A stretch of 64,000 bases of DNA from Tepidimonas alkaliphilus (GCF_007556595.1 NZ_VJNB01000004.1:1-64000), one strand, 5' to 3'. Positions 50,330-59,416 are shown, numbered from the stretch's first letter. Program-made: numbers and translations. Notes: generated by a model not told the origin, from the letters alone.

Positions 50330-50506
50330 ATGTTTCTCTTCCGCTTCCTGATGTTTGCGCTGCTGGGTGCGAGCGCCCTGTGCTTCGCGTTCTACCTCGG
50401 CACCGGGCGCAAGCCTTTTCTGCGCTGGGGCATCGTGATCTTGAAGTGGACGGTGATCGCGGCGCTGGCGTTCTTCGGCGTGCTGATCCTGAGCCGCATC
50501 GGCTAG
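50330..50506 (+). CDS. Small two-helix membrane protein
   Basis: The 58-residue protein starts MFLFRFLMFALLGASALCF and contains two hydrophobic segments (about residues 3-21 and 33-53) joined by a short loop with GRKPFLRW. Such small conserved proteins are seen after lpxC in related Burkholderiales (from memory). Function is unknown. It is convergent with ruvC, 34 nt away. Confidence 0.7.
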   Translation: MFLFRFLMFALLGASALCFAFYLGTGRKPFLRWGIVILKWTVIAALAFFGVLILSRIG

Positions 50507-50540
50507 CGCCGGCACGCGTTTGCCGCCGGCGGAGCGGCGG

Positions 50541-51089
50541 TCAGTAGCTGCGGCCGTCGCGGTAGGCCCCATGCGTGCGCGCGCGCAGCGGCGCGACGCG
50601 GGCGATCGCGGCGTTGGTGCGCGCCACCTGCGCGTGCGTGATGCACAAGCCCAACGCGTCGGCGGCGTCGCGGCTGGGCAGACCCGGCAGCGCCAGCAGG
50701 CGGCGCACCATCTCTTGCACCTGGCTTTTGTGCGCCTTGCCGTAGCCGACCACGGCCTTTTTGAGCTGCAAGGCGGTGTATTCGGCCACCGGCAGCCCAT
50801 GGGCGACCAGCGCCGTTAGACAGCAGCCGCGCGCCTGCCCCAGCATCAGCGTGGCCTGGGGGTTGACGTTGACGAACACGATCTCCAGCGCCGCCACCGT
50901 CGGCTGCCAGCGCCGCACCACCTCGCCGATGCCGTCGAACAGCACCTTGAGCCGCTGTGGCAGCAGCGCACCGTCGTCGGGGCGGGTGCGGATGGTGCCG
51001 CTGGCCACGTAGCGCAGCTGCGTGCCGTCGGCGTCCACCACGCCAAAGCCGGTGGCGGTCAGGCCGGGGTCGATGCCGAGGATGCGCAT
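50541..51089 (-). CDS. ruvC: Crossover junction endodeoxyribonuclease RuvC
   Basis: The 182-residue Holliday junction resolvase begins [19 protein letters not shown] with the first catalytic aspartate. The glutamate is in [20 protein letters not shown], and the last two aspartates are in [16 protein letters not shown] chose ATG 51089 because AGGA lies upstream at a suitable distance; an ATG three codons earlier is possible. It is the last gene of a minus-strand run RNase-tonB-mtgA-ruvC. No ruvA or ruvB is nearby. Confidence 0.96.
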   Translation of the reverse strand: MRILGIDPGLTATGFGVVDADGTQLRYVASGTIRTRPDDGALLPQRLKVLFDGIGEVVRRWQPTVAALEIVFVNVNPQATLMLGQARGCCLTALVAHGLPVAEYTALQLKKAVVGYGKAHKSQVQEMVRRLLALPGLPSRDAADALGLCITHAQVARTNAAIARVAPLRARTHGAYRDGRSY

Positions 51090-51114
51090 GGCCGCCATCC
51101 TAACCGCCGTGCCG

Positions 51115-51891
51115 TCACGGCACGCGCACCGCCGGCATGCGCGCCAGGATGGTCTGCGCGCGCGCCTGCACCCAGGCCGAATCGGGCCGCCGCCCGTAGC
51201 GCTTCGGCGCCGGCAGCAGCACCGCCAGCCGCGCCGCCTCCGCGGCGGTGAGGCGCGCCGCGGGCTTGCGCAGGTAATGCCGCGCCGCCGCCTCGGCGCC
51301 GAAGACGCCGTCGCCCCACTCGACGCTGTTGAGATAAACCGTCAAGATGCGCCGCTTGTCCAGCAGCGCCTCCAGCATCCAGGTGATCAGCAATTCCTGT
51401 CCCTTGCGGGCCAGCGTGCGTTCGCCCGACAGCAGCAGGTTTTTGGCCAGCTGTTGCGTGATGGTGGAGCCGCCAGCCAGCCGTGCCGGGCGCACCGGGC
51501 CGCTGTCGCTGCGGCTTTGGCGTTGTCGCTGCAGCCGACTCCAGGCTTGGCGCACTGCGTCCCACTCGACGCCAAAGTGGTCGGCAAAGCCGGCATCTTC
51601 GGCGGCGATCACCGCGCGGGGCAGCTGCGCGCCCAAGGCCGGGGCGGCCACACCCTCGTGACGCCAGCGGGCGAGCTCGCCGGCGCGCCACAGCCGCCAT
51701 GCCTCGCTGCGCTGAAAGGCGGTGCTGGGCGCGTCGCTCCAGGCCAGCGTGGCCACGCGCAGCGCGAACGCCAGCTGCAGCGCCAGCAGCGCCAGCAGCG
51801 TCCAACCCATCCAGGCCAGCACCGCGCTCCACAGCCGCAAGCGGGGTGGCGCAGGCGTCTGACGGTGGCGGGCAGCGGCGCGGGCGGGCAT
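51115..51891 (-). CDS. mtgA: Monofunctional biosynthetic peptidoglycan transglycosylase MtgA
   Basis: The 258-residue GT51 enzyme has one membrane segment (about residues 21-45) and a catalytic domain with the glutamate in [20 protein letters not shown] and the signature [21 protein letters not shown] further family motif is [20 protein letters not shown]. It polymerises glycan strands without a transpeptidase domain. It lies 12 nt after the TonB-like gene and 25 nt before ruvC, probably in one operon. Confidence 0.95.
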   Translation of the reverse strand: MPARAAARHRQTPAPPRLRLWSAVLAWMGWTLLALLALQLAFALRVATLAWSDAPSTAFQRSEAWRLWRAGELARWRHEGVAAPALGAQLPRAVIAAEDAGFADHFGVEWDAVRQAWSRLQRQRQSRSDSGPVRPARLAGGSTITQQLAKNLLLSGERTLARKGQELLITWMLEALLDKRRILTVYLNSVEWGDGVFGAEAAARHYLRKPAARLTAAEAARLAVLLPAPKRYGRRPDSAWVQARAQTILARMPAVRVP

Positions 51892-51903
51892 CGGCTTGAT
51901 GGT

Positions 51904-52785
51904 TTACGAGGGTTGAGCGCTGAGTTGGGTTTGCAGCCCGCCTTCGCGCGTGAAGCGAAAGCGCGAGACCACCACCAGCTGATCGGCGCGCGCTCGCATG
52001 GCCGGGCTGAAGCGGCCAAACGTGAGGTCGTGCACCAAGCGTCGCGCGTGGTCGTCCAAGAACGGGTTGCCGGAGCCTTGCACCACTTCGGTGGCAAGCA
52101 CCCGCCCGTCATGGTTGACGGTGATCACCATGGTGAGCTCGCCATACACTTTGCGTCCCCCCTGTTCGGGAAAGCGCGCGGTGCCGTATTCTTCGATGCG
52201 CCGGCGCAGCTCGTCGTAATACAGCGCGTAGATCGCCTCTTTGGTGGCGGGGCTGATGAAGCGCCGCCGCGGGCGGGCGTTTTCCTCGTTGATGCGACGC
52301 TCGATTTCCGCCAGCGCTTGCAGCAGCGCCTGGCGGCGTTGTTCGCGCGCTTGCGCATGCTCACTGGCGTCGTGCGGGTCGCCTTCGCGCAACTGAGCCA
52401 GCTCGCGGCGCAGGTGGGCCAGCAGCTGCATTTGGCGTTGTTTCATCGCCTCCAGGCGGCGCTCTTCCTCATCCAGCGCGTCGCCGCCGCGCAGCACCGG
52501 CGCCGGCGGCAGCGGCGAGCTGGCTCGGCCCTGCTCGACATGCCCCCCGCCGGCCAGGTTGGCTTGCGCAATCGCCTGCGCGCGCGCAGGGGCAGCCTCG
52601 CTGCGCGCGTTGACAAGGATGACCTCCAGCGGCGTGTCTTGCAGCACGCGTTGCGGTTGCGTCGGCGGGGCCAGGCGCAGCGTCAGCACGACGGCGTGCG
52701 CCAGCAGCGACAGCGTCAACGCCCACGGCAGCGGATCGTCGCGCCAGCGGCGGCCAAGCGCATGGAGTGGGGCGGCGAGGTTCAT
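51904..52785 (-). CDS. TonB-like energy transducer
   Basis: The 293-residue protein has a short cytoplasmic end, a membrane helix (ALTLSLLAHAVVLTLRL, about residues 22-38), a long charged helical stretch rich in Glu, Arg and Gln (about 105-170), and a C-terminal TonB-like fold with VYGELTMVITVNHDGRVLAT. The helical spacer replaces the Pro-rich spacer of classical TonB. No exbB, exbD or TonB-dependent receptor is nearby, so its partner is unknown. It lies between the RNase II-like gene and mtgA. Confidence 0.82.
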   Translation of the reverse strand: MNLAAPLHALGRRWRDDPLPWALTLSLLAHAVVLTLRLAPPTQPQRVLQDTPLEVILVNARSEAAPARAQAIAQANLAGGGHVEQGRASSPLPPAPVLRGGDALDEEERRLEAMKQRQMQLLAHLRRELAQLREGDPHDASEHAQAREQRRQALLQALAEIERRINEENARPRRRFISPATKEAIYALYYDELRRRIEEYGTARFPEQGGRKVYGELTMVITVNHDGRVLATEVVQGSGNPFLDDHARRLVHDLTFGRFSPAMRARADQLVVVSRFRFTREGGLQTQLSAQPS

Positions 52786-52806
52786 CGCGCCTGGGGCCCT
52801 GATATG

Positions 52807-54891
52807 TCACGTGGCAGGCGCCGCCGCCGCAGGGGGCGGGGCGGGCGCGGCGTCCGTTTGCCCTTCGTCTCCTTCGTCCAGCGCCACGGCCACCGCCAGC
52901 GGCGTGGCCAGCGCCTCCTCCGGCTCGCCTTCCAGCGTGTCGCCTTCGACGGGTTCGGTGGCGCCGAGCCGCTCGACCACGGTGCCGCTGACCTCCAGGC
53001 TCACCTCATCCACCGCGCCCAGCCGCACGCGCACGCGCTCGCCGCGCTGCAGCCCGTCGGTGCCCAGGGCGGTCAGCACCAGCGGCAGCGTCTCGGCGCG
53101 CAGCAGGTTGTCCTTCAGGTAGGCGGCCTCCAGCTCGGTGATGCCTTGCTGGCGCAGGTAGCGCAGCGTCCAGTAACGCTCCATCGTCGCCTGGAACTGG
53201 CCGTAGGCGGTGTAGGCGGCGTCGAAGGCGCTGATGATGGCCAGCAGCGCCGCGTCCTTCGGCTTGAACGGGGCGGCCAGCGCGGCGGTGGCGCCATGGC
53301 GCGCGCAGGCCACGATCTGCCACTGGTTGACGAGGTCGGTGTAGCGCCGCAGCGGCGAGGTGCTCCAAGCGTAGCACGGCACGCCGATGCCGGCGTGCGG
53401 CAGCGCCTTGGTGCCCATGCGCACCTTGACGCCGGGGGCCAGGCTCGCCTGACTGCGGTAGATGGCCGGCACGCCCAGCTCCGCCAGCCATTGGCCCCAG
53501 TGGCTGTTGGCCAGGATCATCGCCTCGGCCACCATCAGGTCCAGCGGCGCGCCGCGCGCGCGCGTGCCGATCACCACCGTTTCCTCGCCGGTCAGCTCCG
53601 GGCCCGTCATGCCCTCGAGCCGGAAGGTGTAGTCCGGACGGGTGAAGGTCTCGGGGCGGCCGCGCACCACTTCGCGCCGCGCCTTGCACGCCTGCGCCAG
53701 CCGCCACAGGAAGGCGAGCTGCGGCTGCAGCGCCGCCACCTCCGGCGGCGCCTCGGGCGCACGCGCCGGGTCGTCCAGCCACGCCGCCGTCACCACTGCA
53801 TCGAGCCGGTCGTGGCGCAGGTTGTGCGCGATCGGCACGCGCTCCAGACGCGTCGTCGCACCGCGCACCTCGAGCGTCGCCTCGTCGATCGTCAGGTACA
53901 GCGACACCGCCGGCCGCGGTGCGCCCTCCAGCAGCGTGTAGGCTTGCACCACCGCATCCGGCAGCATGGTGATCTTGTGCCCCGGCATATAAACGGTGGA
54001 CAGGCGCTGACGCGCCACCTCATCGAGTGCGCTGCCTGGCGCGATCGCCAAGGCAGGGGCGGCGATGTGGATGCCCAGCGTCACCGTGCCGCTGCCCAGC
54101 CCTTGGACGCTTAGCGCATCGTCGATCTCGGTGGTGCTGGAGTCGTCGATCGAAAACGCCGCCACGCCGTCGGCCAGCGGCAGGTCGTCCGGCAGCGGCG
54201 GCGCCGGCAAGTCCGGAAAGCCGGTGCCGCGCGGAAAGTGCTCGAACAAAAAGCGCTGCCAGTGAAACTGATAGGCGCTGGTGATGGCCCCGGCGCGCTG
54301 CAGCAGCGCCAGCGGCGCCAGGTGCGCCTCGCGCGCGGCGTGCACCACGGCCTTGTATTCCGGCGCGTTCTTGTCCGGACGGAACAGGATGCGGTAGAGC
54401 TGCGCGCGCACCGCTTCCGGGCAGCGGCCGGCCACCAGCTCGGCGGCCCAGGCGTCGATCTGCGCCTGCACGGCCTTCTTGCGCTCGATGGCCGCCAGCG
54501 CCTGCCGCAGCACGTCGGCGGGCGCCTTGCGGAAGCGCCCGCCCTTGCCGGCGCGGCGGAAGTAGTGCGGCGCCTCGTGCAGTTTCAGGAGTGTGGCCGC
54601 CTGCTGCTCGACACTGGGCGGGTCGCTGAAGTAGAGCGCGGCCAGATCGGCAAAGCCAAATTCCTCGTCCGGCGCGAATTCCCAGGCCAAATCGAGGTCG
54701 ATTTGCGCCGCCAGCGCCGTCGCTTGTTCCAGCAGCGCGGCGGGACTCGGCTGCTCAAAGGTCAGCAGCACGTGGGCAGACTTGACCTTCAGTCGGCGAC
54801 CGGACTCCAGCTCAAGCTGAACCGAAGCCTCGCCGCGAGCGAGAACGCGGCCAGCGTGCAGCTTGCCAGCGTCGTCAAACAGAGCAAACAA
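52807..54891 (-). CDS. RNase II/RNB-domain exoribonuclease
   Basis: The 694-residue protein has an RNB catalytic domain from about residue 245. Its four-aspartate site is in FSIDDSSTTEIDDALSV, and the C-terminal signature is WSTSPLRRYTDLVNQWQI. The N-terminal part lacks an obvious cold-shock pair but holds a small beta-rich domain and a helical RNase II N-terminal-like segment. It ends in an S1-like region followed by an acidic, Ala/Pro-rich tail. This is the RNB protein common in Burkholderiales and distinct from RNase R. A perfect hairpin lies in its leader. Confidence 0.9.
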   Translation of the reverse strand: MFALFDDAGKLHAGRVLARGEASVQLELESGRRLKVKSAHVLLTFEQPSPAALLEQATALAAQIDLDLAWEFAPDEEFGFADLAALYFSDPPSVEQQAATLLKLHEAPHYFRRAGKGGRFRKAPADVLRQALAAIERKKAVQAQIDAWAAELVAGRCPEAVRAQLYRILFRPDKNAPEYKAVVHAAREAHLAPLALLQRAGAITSAYQFHWQRFLFEHFPRGTGFPDLPAPPLPDDLPLADGVAAFSIDDSSTTEIDDALSVQGLGSGTVTLGIHIAAPALAIAPGSALDEVARQRLSTVYMPGHKITMLPDAVVQAYTLLEGAPRPAVSLYLTIDEATLEVRGATTRLERVPIAHNLRHDRLDAVVTAAWLDDPARAPEAPPEVAALQPQLAFLWRLAQACKARREVVRGRPETFTRPDYTFRLEGMTGPELTGEETVVIGTRARGAPLDLMVAEAMILANSHWGQWLAELGVPAIYRSQASLAPGVKVRMGTKALPHAGIGVPCYAWSTSPLRRYTDLVNQWQIVACARHGATAALAAPFKPKDAALLAIISAFDAAYTAYGQFQATMERYWTLRYLRQQGITELEAAYLKDNLLRAETLPLVLTALGTDGLQRGERVRVRLGAVDEVSLEVSGTVVERLGATEPVEGDTLEGEPEEALATPLAVAVALDEGDEGQTDAAPAPPPAAAAPAT

Positions 54892-54914
54892 CGTCAGCGG
54901 TTCCGCAGTTCAAA

Positions 54915-54940
54915 GCGATCGACTAACGGCAGTCGATCGC
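54915..54940 (-). promoter_or_regulatory. Hairpin in the 5' leader of the RNB exonuclease gene
   Basis: GCGATCGACT (54915-54924) and AGTCGATCGC (54931-54940) form a perfect 10-bp stem with a 6-nt loop, 23 nt upstream of the start codon on the minus strand. Leader hairpins that are processed or degraded are known means of autoregulation for exoribonuclease genes such as pnp; here the role is inference. Confidence 0.4.
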
Positions 54941-55032
54941 CCCAAGAAGGGTTGAGAGGGTAGGGAGAGCTCGAACGCTTGCGAAGTTTACCGAATGGGC
55001 GCCCTCCCCAACCCGATGCCGCGGGACCGACT

Positions 55033-55731
55033 TTAGGAGGCGCCCGCAGGGGCGATGGCAGCTTGGGGCAGGCGGCGCAGCAGCGCGCGCAGCGCCGCCC
55101 CGTACAGCGGCAGCAGCGCCAGCAAGCTGAAGGTGAGCTTGGTGGCGTAATCCACGGCGGCGATCTCGACCCAGTGCTCGGCCATGAAGGCGTCGGGACT
55201 GTGCCAGAACGCCGCGGCGAAGAAGACGAAGGTGTCGATCAGGCTGCCAACGACGGTGGAGGCTGCTGGCGCGATCCACCACGCACGCAAACGGCGCAGC
55301 CGCGCAAACACCGCGATGTCGGTCAGTTGCCCGACCCCGTAGGCGGCGAAACTGGCCAGCGCGATGCGAAACACAAAGCCGTTGAAGTCAGCCAAGCCAG
55401 CCCAGCCGACAAAACGTCCGTCCACCCACAGCACCGACACCACGTAAGAGGCCACCAACGCCGGCAGCATGACGCGCGCCACCACGCGCCGCGCCACCGT
55501 CGGGCCCAGCACCCGCACGGTGAGGTCGGTCAACACGAACACCAGCGGAAACGTGAACGCCCCCCACGTGGTGTGCACGCCCCCGAACTCGAACGGAATT
55601 TGCACCAGCACGTTGCTGGCGATGATCACCGCGGTGTGCAGCAGCGACAGCCACAGCACCACGCGCGGCAAGGCTTCGGGTGCCAAAGGATGGGGAGCAC
55701 CCCCAACGGGTGCAGAAGGAATGAAAGGCAT
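55033..55731 (-). CDS. yhhQ: Queuosine precursor transporter (YhhQ family)
   Basis: The 232-residue inner-membrane protein has six or seven hydrophobic segments and the family features SNVLVQIPFEFGGVHTTWGA, FPLVFVLTDLTVRVLG, and the late STVVGSLIDTFVFFAAAFW. YhhQ-family proteins import preQ0 or preQ1 for queuosine modification of tRNA. The start (ATG 55731) follows AAGGA by 6 nt. A preQ1-I riboswitch fold overlapping that site lies immediately upstream, which independently supports the substrate assignment. Confidence 0.92.
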   Translation of the reverse strand: MPFIPSAPVGGAPHPLAPEALPRVVLWLSLLHTAVIIASNVLVQIPFEFGGVHTTWGAFTFPLVFVLTDLTVRVLGPTVARRVVARVMLPALVASYVVSVLWVDGRFVGWAGLADFNGFVFRIALASFAAYGVGQLTDIAVFARLRRLRAWWIAPAASTVVGSLIDTFVFFAAAFWHSPDAFMAEHWVEIAAVDYATKLTFSLLALLPLYGAALRALLRRLPQAAIAPAGAS

Positions 55732-55737
55732 GGTCGA

Positions 55738-55769
55738 TCCTTTTTGATGAGTGGGGTGAGGGAACCCAC
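55738..55769 (-). promoter_or_regulatory. preQ1-I riboswitch upstream of yhhQ
   Basis: Read on the minus strand from 55769: GTGGG, loop TTCCCTCA, then CCCCAC, tail TCATC, five A and GGA. P1 pairs GTGGG with CCCAC; the C just before it is the expected ligand-binding base. P2 can pair TCC in the first loop with GGA at the end, closing an H-type pseudoknot around the A-rich tail. GGA is part of the AAGGA Shine-Dalgarno site. The layout matches the T. tengcongensis translational preQ1 switch. A separate hairpin CCGTCCC/GGGACGG lies at 55771-55789. Confidence 0.82.
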
Positions 55770-55853
55770 GCCGTCCCGCAAGGGGACGGCCACTGTCAGC
55801 AAGAAGTGTAGCCGAACCGCCGCTGCTGCGCGGTGCGGCGGCGCGCCTGCCGC

Positions 55854-57176
55854 TCAGCCCAGCATCGCGCGCCAGACGCCGCGCGCCCAGCCCCACGATG
55901 CCGCGCCGGAGCGGGCACTGGGCTGCGGATCGACGGTAAAGCGCAGCTTGGGCGCCTCGCCCGGGGCCATCGTCGTCACGACGTTGACGTTGATCGCCTC
56001 GTCGTGCGACGTGGCGGCCCAGCAGATGCCCAGCGGCAGCTCGATCTCGCCCTTCGGCGCCGGGGCGGCCTCGCCACGCAGGCGGCGCGCGATCTCTTCG
56101 CCGACCGCGCGGCCCTGGCCGAACGCCACCTGGCCGCTCTTGGGCTGCGGGCTGCCCTGGGCGTCGCCGATCACGAAGATGCGCGCATCCGCCTTGGCCT
56201 GGAAGGTCGGCAGCTCCACGTCGGCCCAGCGCTGGCCGAGACCTGCCTGCCGCACCAGCGCGTGGGCCCGCATCGGCAGCACCAGATTGGCGTGGTCGAA
56301 GCGCAGCTCGCCGGCGCTGGTCTGCAGCGTGCGCCGGCCGGCGTCCACCGCCTGCAGCTCGACGCCCGCGCGGTAGTCGATCACGTCGGCGTAGGCTTTG
56401 AGCGCCCCCAGGATCGGCTGCGCGGTCGGCGCCGGCGTCGGCGCCGCGTTGGCATCCAGAAACACGATCTTGCCGCGCACGCCGCGCTTCTTCACCTGCT
56501 CGGCGATCAGCATCGCGCGCTCGTACGGCGCCGGCGGGCAGCGGTACGGGGGCTTGGGCGCGCTCATCACGAAGGTGCCGCCCTGCGCGAGGAAGCGCTC
56601 CACCTGCGCGCGCACCGCCTGGTGCTCGAAGGCGCGAAAGCCCACCGGCAGCGCCTCGCGCGCGGCGGCAAAGCCGGGCAGGCTCTCCTCCATGTACTCG
56701 ATGCCGGGGGAGAGCACCAGGTAGTCGTAGCGCAGCCGCTGGCCGCTGGCCAGCACGACCTCGCGCCGGTCGCGCTCGATCGCCTGCACGCGGTCGCGCA
56801 CGCGCCGCACGCCCGGCAGCGCGTCGACCCGTTCGTAGCCGTGCAGCAGCTCCTCCAGCTTGCCCGTCGTGGCGACGTAGTGCCCGCTCATCGGGCAGGA
56901 CATGAAGCGGTCGTTGGGCTCCACCAGCACGATGTCGGCGGCCTTCTCCGCCGCCAGCGCGCGCACCGCACCGAGCCCGCCCCAGCCGGCGCCGACCACC
57001 ACCACCTGCGGCCGCGCCTGCCCGGTGATGCTGGCGCAGCCGGCCAGCCACGCCGCCGGGCCGACGGCCAGGCCCGCCTGCAGCACGCGCCGGCGCGGCC
57101 ACGAGGTCGCGGCGCCGCTCGCGGCGGGCACGGTGGGGGGCAGGGTGTGCGACAGGGTGTGCGGGTTTGGCGCCAT
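55854..57176 (-). CDS. Sulfide dehydrogenase (flavocytochrome c) flavoprotein subunit, SoxF/FccB-like
   Basis: The 440-residue FAD protein has an export signal with twin arginines (SWPRRRVLQAG) and a possible lipobox (LAGC), then the FAD-binding VVVVGAGWGGLGAVRAL. Redox cysteines of the FccB/SoxF family are visible in RFMSCPMSGHYVATTG, KPPYRCPPAPYERAMLI and GICWAATSHDEAINV. The family oxidises sulfide in the periplasm and passes electrons to a cytochrome c subunit, which is not encoded beside it here. The ATG follows GAGGAGGAG. The electron acceptor is therefore unknown. Confidence 0.85.
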   Translation of the reverse strand: MAPNPHTLSHTLPPTVPAASGAATSWPRRRVLQAGLAVGPAAWLAGCASITGQARPQVVVVGAGWGGLGAVRALAAEKAADIVLVEPNDRFMSCPMSGHYVATTGKLEELLHGYERVDALPGVRRVRDRVQAIERDRREVVLASGQRLRYDYLVLSPGIEYMEESLPGFAAAREALPVGFRAFEHQAVRAQVERFLAQGGTFVMSAPKPPYRCPPAPYERAMLIAEQVKKRGVRGKIVFLDANAAPTPAPTAQPILGALKAYADVIDYRAGVELQAVDAGRRTLQTSAGELRFDHANLVLPMRAHALVRQAGLGQRWADVELPTFQAKADARIFVIGDAQGSPQPKSGQVAFGQGRAVGEEIARRLRGEAAPAPKGEIELPLGICWAATSHDEAINVNVVTTMAPGEAPKLRFTVDPQPSARSGAASWGWARGVWRAMLG

Positions 57177-57307
57177 GGGTCTCCTCCTCGTTCGATCGGA
57201 AAGCCGGCGTTGGCTTGATAAAACGCAAACCCTAGCCGGTACCGGCATCGTAGAGGCAAAAGACCACGGCGCAAGCAGGGATTACCCGCAGCCGCGCCAC
57301 GCGCCGT

Positions 57308-57928
57308 TCACGGCAGCAGCCGCAGCACGCCCAGCACCTTGAGCTGACCCTGCTCGTCGCTTTCGGTGACGATCGCCTCGTTGTAGTCGATCTGCTCGCC
57401 GGTCAGCGCGTCGATGTTGGGCAGGTGGGTCACCAGCACCAGCGGGTTCGGCCCGCGCAGCCGCCGGATCCAGCCCTCGGCGGCGTCCATCGCTTCGTTG
57501 AGCGAGCCGCCGCGGCCGGAAAGGAATTCGCGCAGCCGCGCATCCAGCTCGGCCTTGCCGAACGCCAGCCGCGCCGTGTCGCGCGTGCGGCACATCGCCG
57601 AGGCCACGACGTGCAGCCGCTCGGGCGGCAGCCCGCGCGCTGCGAACGCCCGCCCGATCGCCTCGGCGTCGCGGCGGCCCTTGCCGGTCAGCATGTTCTC
57701 GCCGCGGCACTGGCCGCTCGGGTCGAACACCGAGCCGTCGCGCCCGCTGGCCTCGGTGTGGCGCATCACCACGACCATGTTCGGCCGCGTGGCCAGCGCC
57801 TGCCACAGCGCCTCGGCGTCGCTGGCCCGGGCGGCGGCGACCGGCAGCAGCGCCGTCAGCATGGCGGCGGCCAGCGTCCGCGCCGCTGGGCGCCACTCCG
57901 CGGCGAACCAAGAAAGGGGCATCCTCAT
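57308..57928 (-). CDS. Exported histidine phosphatase family protein
   Basis: The 206-residue protein has a signal peptide (LAAAMLTALLPVAAARAS, about residues 19-36) and a phosphoglycerate mutase-like fold. The catalytic motif is VVMRHTEASGRDG (an RHT form of the RHG motif) and the second histidine is in LVLVTHLPNIDALTG. GGAGGAG precedes the ATG at 57928. Short periplasmic histidine phosphatases of this type have no settled substrate. It lies 81 nt downstream of radA on the same strand. Confidence 0.82.
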   Translation of the reverse strand: MRMPLSWFAAEWRPAARTLAAAMLTALLPVAAARASDAEALWQALATRPNMVVVMRHTEASGRDGSVFDPSGQCRGENMLTGKGRRDAEAIGRAFAARGLPPERLHVVASAMCRTRDTARLAFGKAELDARLREFLSGRGGSLNEAMDAAEGWIRRLRGPNPLVLVTHLPNIDALTGEQIDYNEAIVTESDEQGQLKVLGVLRLLP

Positions 57929-58009
57929 CGTCTCCTCCAGATCGGATGTTTCGGAGACTCGAAGTGTCCGCAACCCCAGCCGCGCTGTCAAAGGCCCGCG
58001 TCGGGGCGG

Positions 58010-59416
58010 TCAGCCCAACCCCCGCACCACCTCCAGCGCTTCCTCGACGCGCTCCACGCCGTGCAGCGTCAGGCCCTCGGTGGCGCGCAGGAACGCCGCG
58101 TCGGGCTTGCGCGGCAGGTTGGCCTTGGGCACCACCGCCACCGCCATGCCGAGCTTGGCGGCTTCCTTCAGCCGCTCCTGCCCGCGCTGCGCCGGACGCA
58201 CCTCGCCGGCCAGGCCCACCTCGCCGAAGGCGACGAAGCCGCGCGGCAGCGCGCGCCCGCGCAGGCTGCTCGCGACCGCCAGCAGCACCGCCAGGTCCGC
58301 CGCCGGTTCGGCAATCCGCACGCCGCCGACCGCGTTGACGAACACGTCCTGATCGCCGGTGGCGATGCCGGCGTGGCGGTGCAGCACCGCCAGCAGCATC
58401 GCGAGTCGGTCGCGCTCCAGCCCGACGCTCAGACGCCGCGGGGCGGGGCCGCCAGCGTCCACCAGCGCCTGCACCTCCACCAGCAGCGGGCGCGTGCCTT
58501 CGAGCGTGGCCAGCACGCAGCTGCCCGGCACCGGCTCGCGGTGCTGGCTCAGGAACAGGGCGCTGGGGTTGCCCACGCCCTTGAGGCCCCGCTCGGTCAT
58601 CGCGAACACGCCCAGCTCGCTGACGGCGCCGAAGCGGTTCTTGATCGCGCGCACGAGGCGAAAGCTGCTGTGCGCGTCGCCCTCGAAATAGAGCACCGTG
58701 TCGACCATGTGTTCCAGCACGCGCGGGCCCGCGAGCGCCCCGTCCTTGGTGACGTGGCCGACCAGAACCAGGGTCGCGCCGCTGTCCTTGGCGGCGCGCG
58801 TCAGCAGCGCGGCGCATTCGCGCACCTGGGCCACCGATCCGGGGGCGGAGGTGAGCTGCTCGGTGTAGACGGTCTGGATCGAGTCGATCACCGCCACCGC
58901 GGGGCGCTGCTGCCGCAGCGTGGCCAGGATCGCCTCCAGCCGGATCTCGGCCAGCACCGGCATCTGGCTGTCGCCCAAGCCCAGCCGGCGCGCGCGCAGC
59001 GCCACCTGCGCGCCGCTTTCCTCGCCGGTGACGTAGAGCGTCGGCAGCCCCGCGCGCTGCAGCGCATCCAGCGCCTGCAGCAGCAGGGTGGACTTGCCGA
59101 TGCCCGGGTCGCCGCCGATCAGCACCACTGCCCCCGGCACCACGCCGCCGCCGAGCACGCGGTCGAGTTCGGCCAGGCCGGTCGGCGTGCGCGCGACGTC
59201 GGCGGCCTCGATGTCGGCCAGCCGCGCCAGCGTCCCTTCCGCCGCCAGCCCTTGCCGCAGGGCGCTGAAGCGCGCGCGCGCGTTGGCGGGCGGCTCGGGC
59301 GCGGGGACGGTTTCCTCCAGCGTGTTCCAGGCCCCGCAGTGCGGGCAGCGCCCGTGCCAGCGCGGCGTGCTGCCGCCGCAGGCGCGGCAGAGGTAGAGCG
59401 TGCGGTCCTTGGCCAT
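58010..59416 (-). CDS. radA: DNA repair protein RadA (Sms)
   Basis: The 468-residue branch-migration helicase has an N-terminal zinc finger (YLCRACGGSTPRWHGRCPHC), a RecA-like core with Walker A GGDPGIGKSTLLLQ, the RadA-specific KNRFGAVSELGVFAM, and a C-terminal Lon-protease-like domain with GFVAFGEVGLAGEVRP. It acts in recombination intermediates and transformation. Its ATG directly follows the stop of the upstream toxin gene with no spacer, so it may be translated by re-initiation. Confidence 0.96.
   Translation of the reverse strand: MAKDRTLYLCRACGGSTPRWHGRCPHCGAWNTLEETVPAPEPPANARARFSALRQGLAAEGTLARLADIEAADVARTPTGLAELDRVLGGGVVPGAVVLIGGDPGIGKSTLLLQALDALQRAGLPTLYVTGEESGAQVALRARRLGLGDSQMPVLAEIRLEAILATLRQQRPAVAVIDSIQTVYTEQLTSAPGSVAQVRECAALLTRAAKDSGATLVLVGHVTKDGALAGPRVLEHMVDTVLYFEGDAHSSFRLVRAIKNRFGAVSELGVFAMTERGLKGVGNPSALFLSQHREPVPGSCVLATLEGTRPLLVEVQALVDAGGPAPRRLSVGLERDRLAMLLAVLHRHAGIATGDQDVFVNAVGGVRIAEPAADLAVLLAVASSLRGRALPRGFVAFGEVGLAGEVRPAQRGQERLKEAAKLGMAVAVVPKANLPRKPDAAFLRATEGLTLHGVERVEEALEVVRGLG

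Noticed and set aside
51022-54114. 1030-codon plus-strand open frame opposite mtgA, tonB-like and RNB genes
   Set aside because: It is antisense to three recognisable genes and has shadow-like composition.
54892-55032. Additional gene or tRNA between the RNB gene and yhhQ
   Set aside because: Only a leader hairpin and untranslated sequence are visible.
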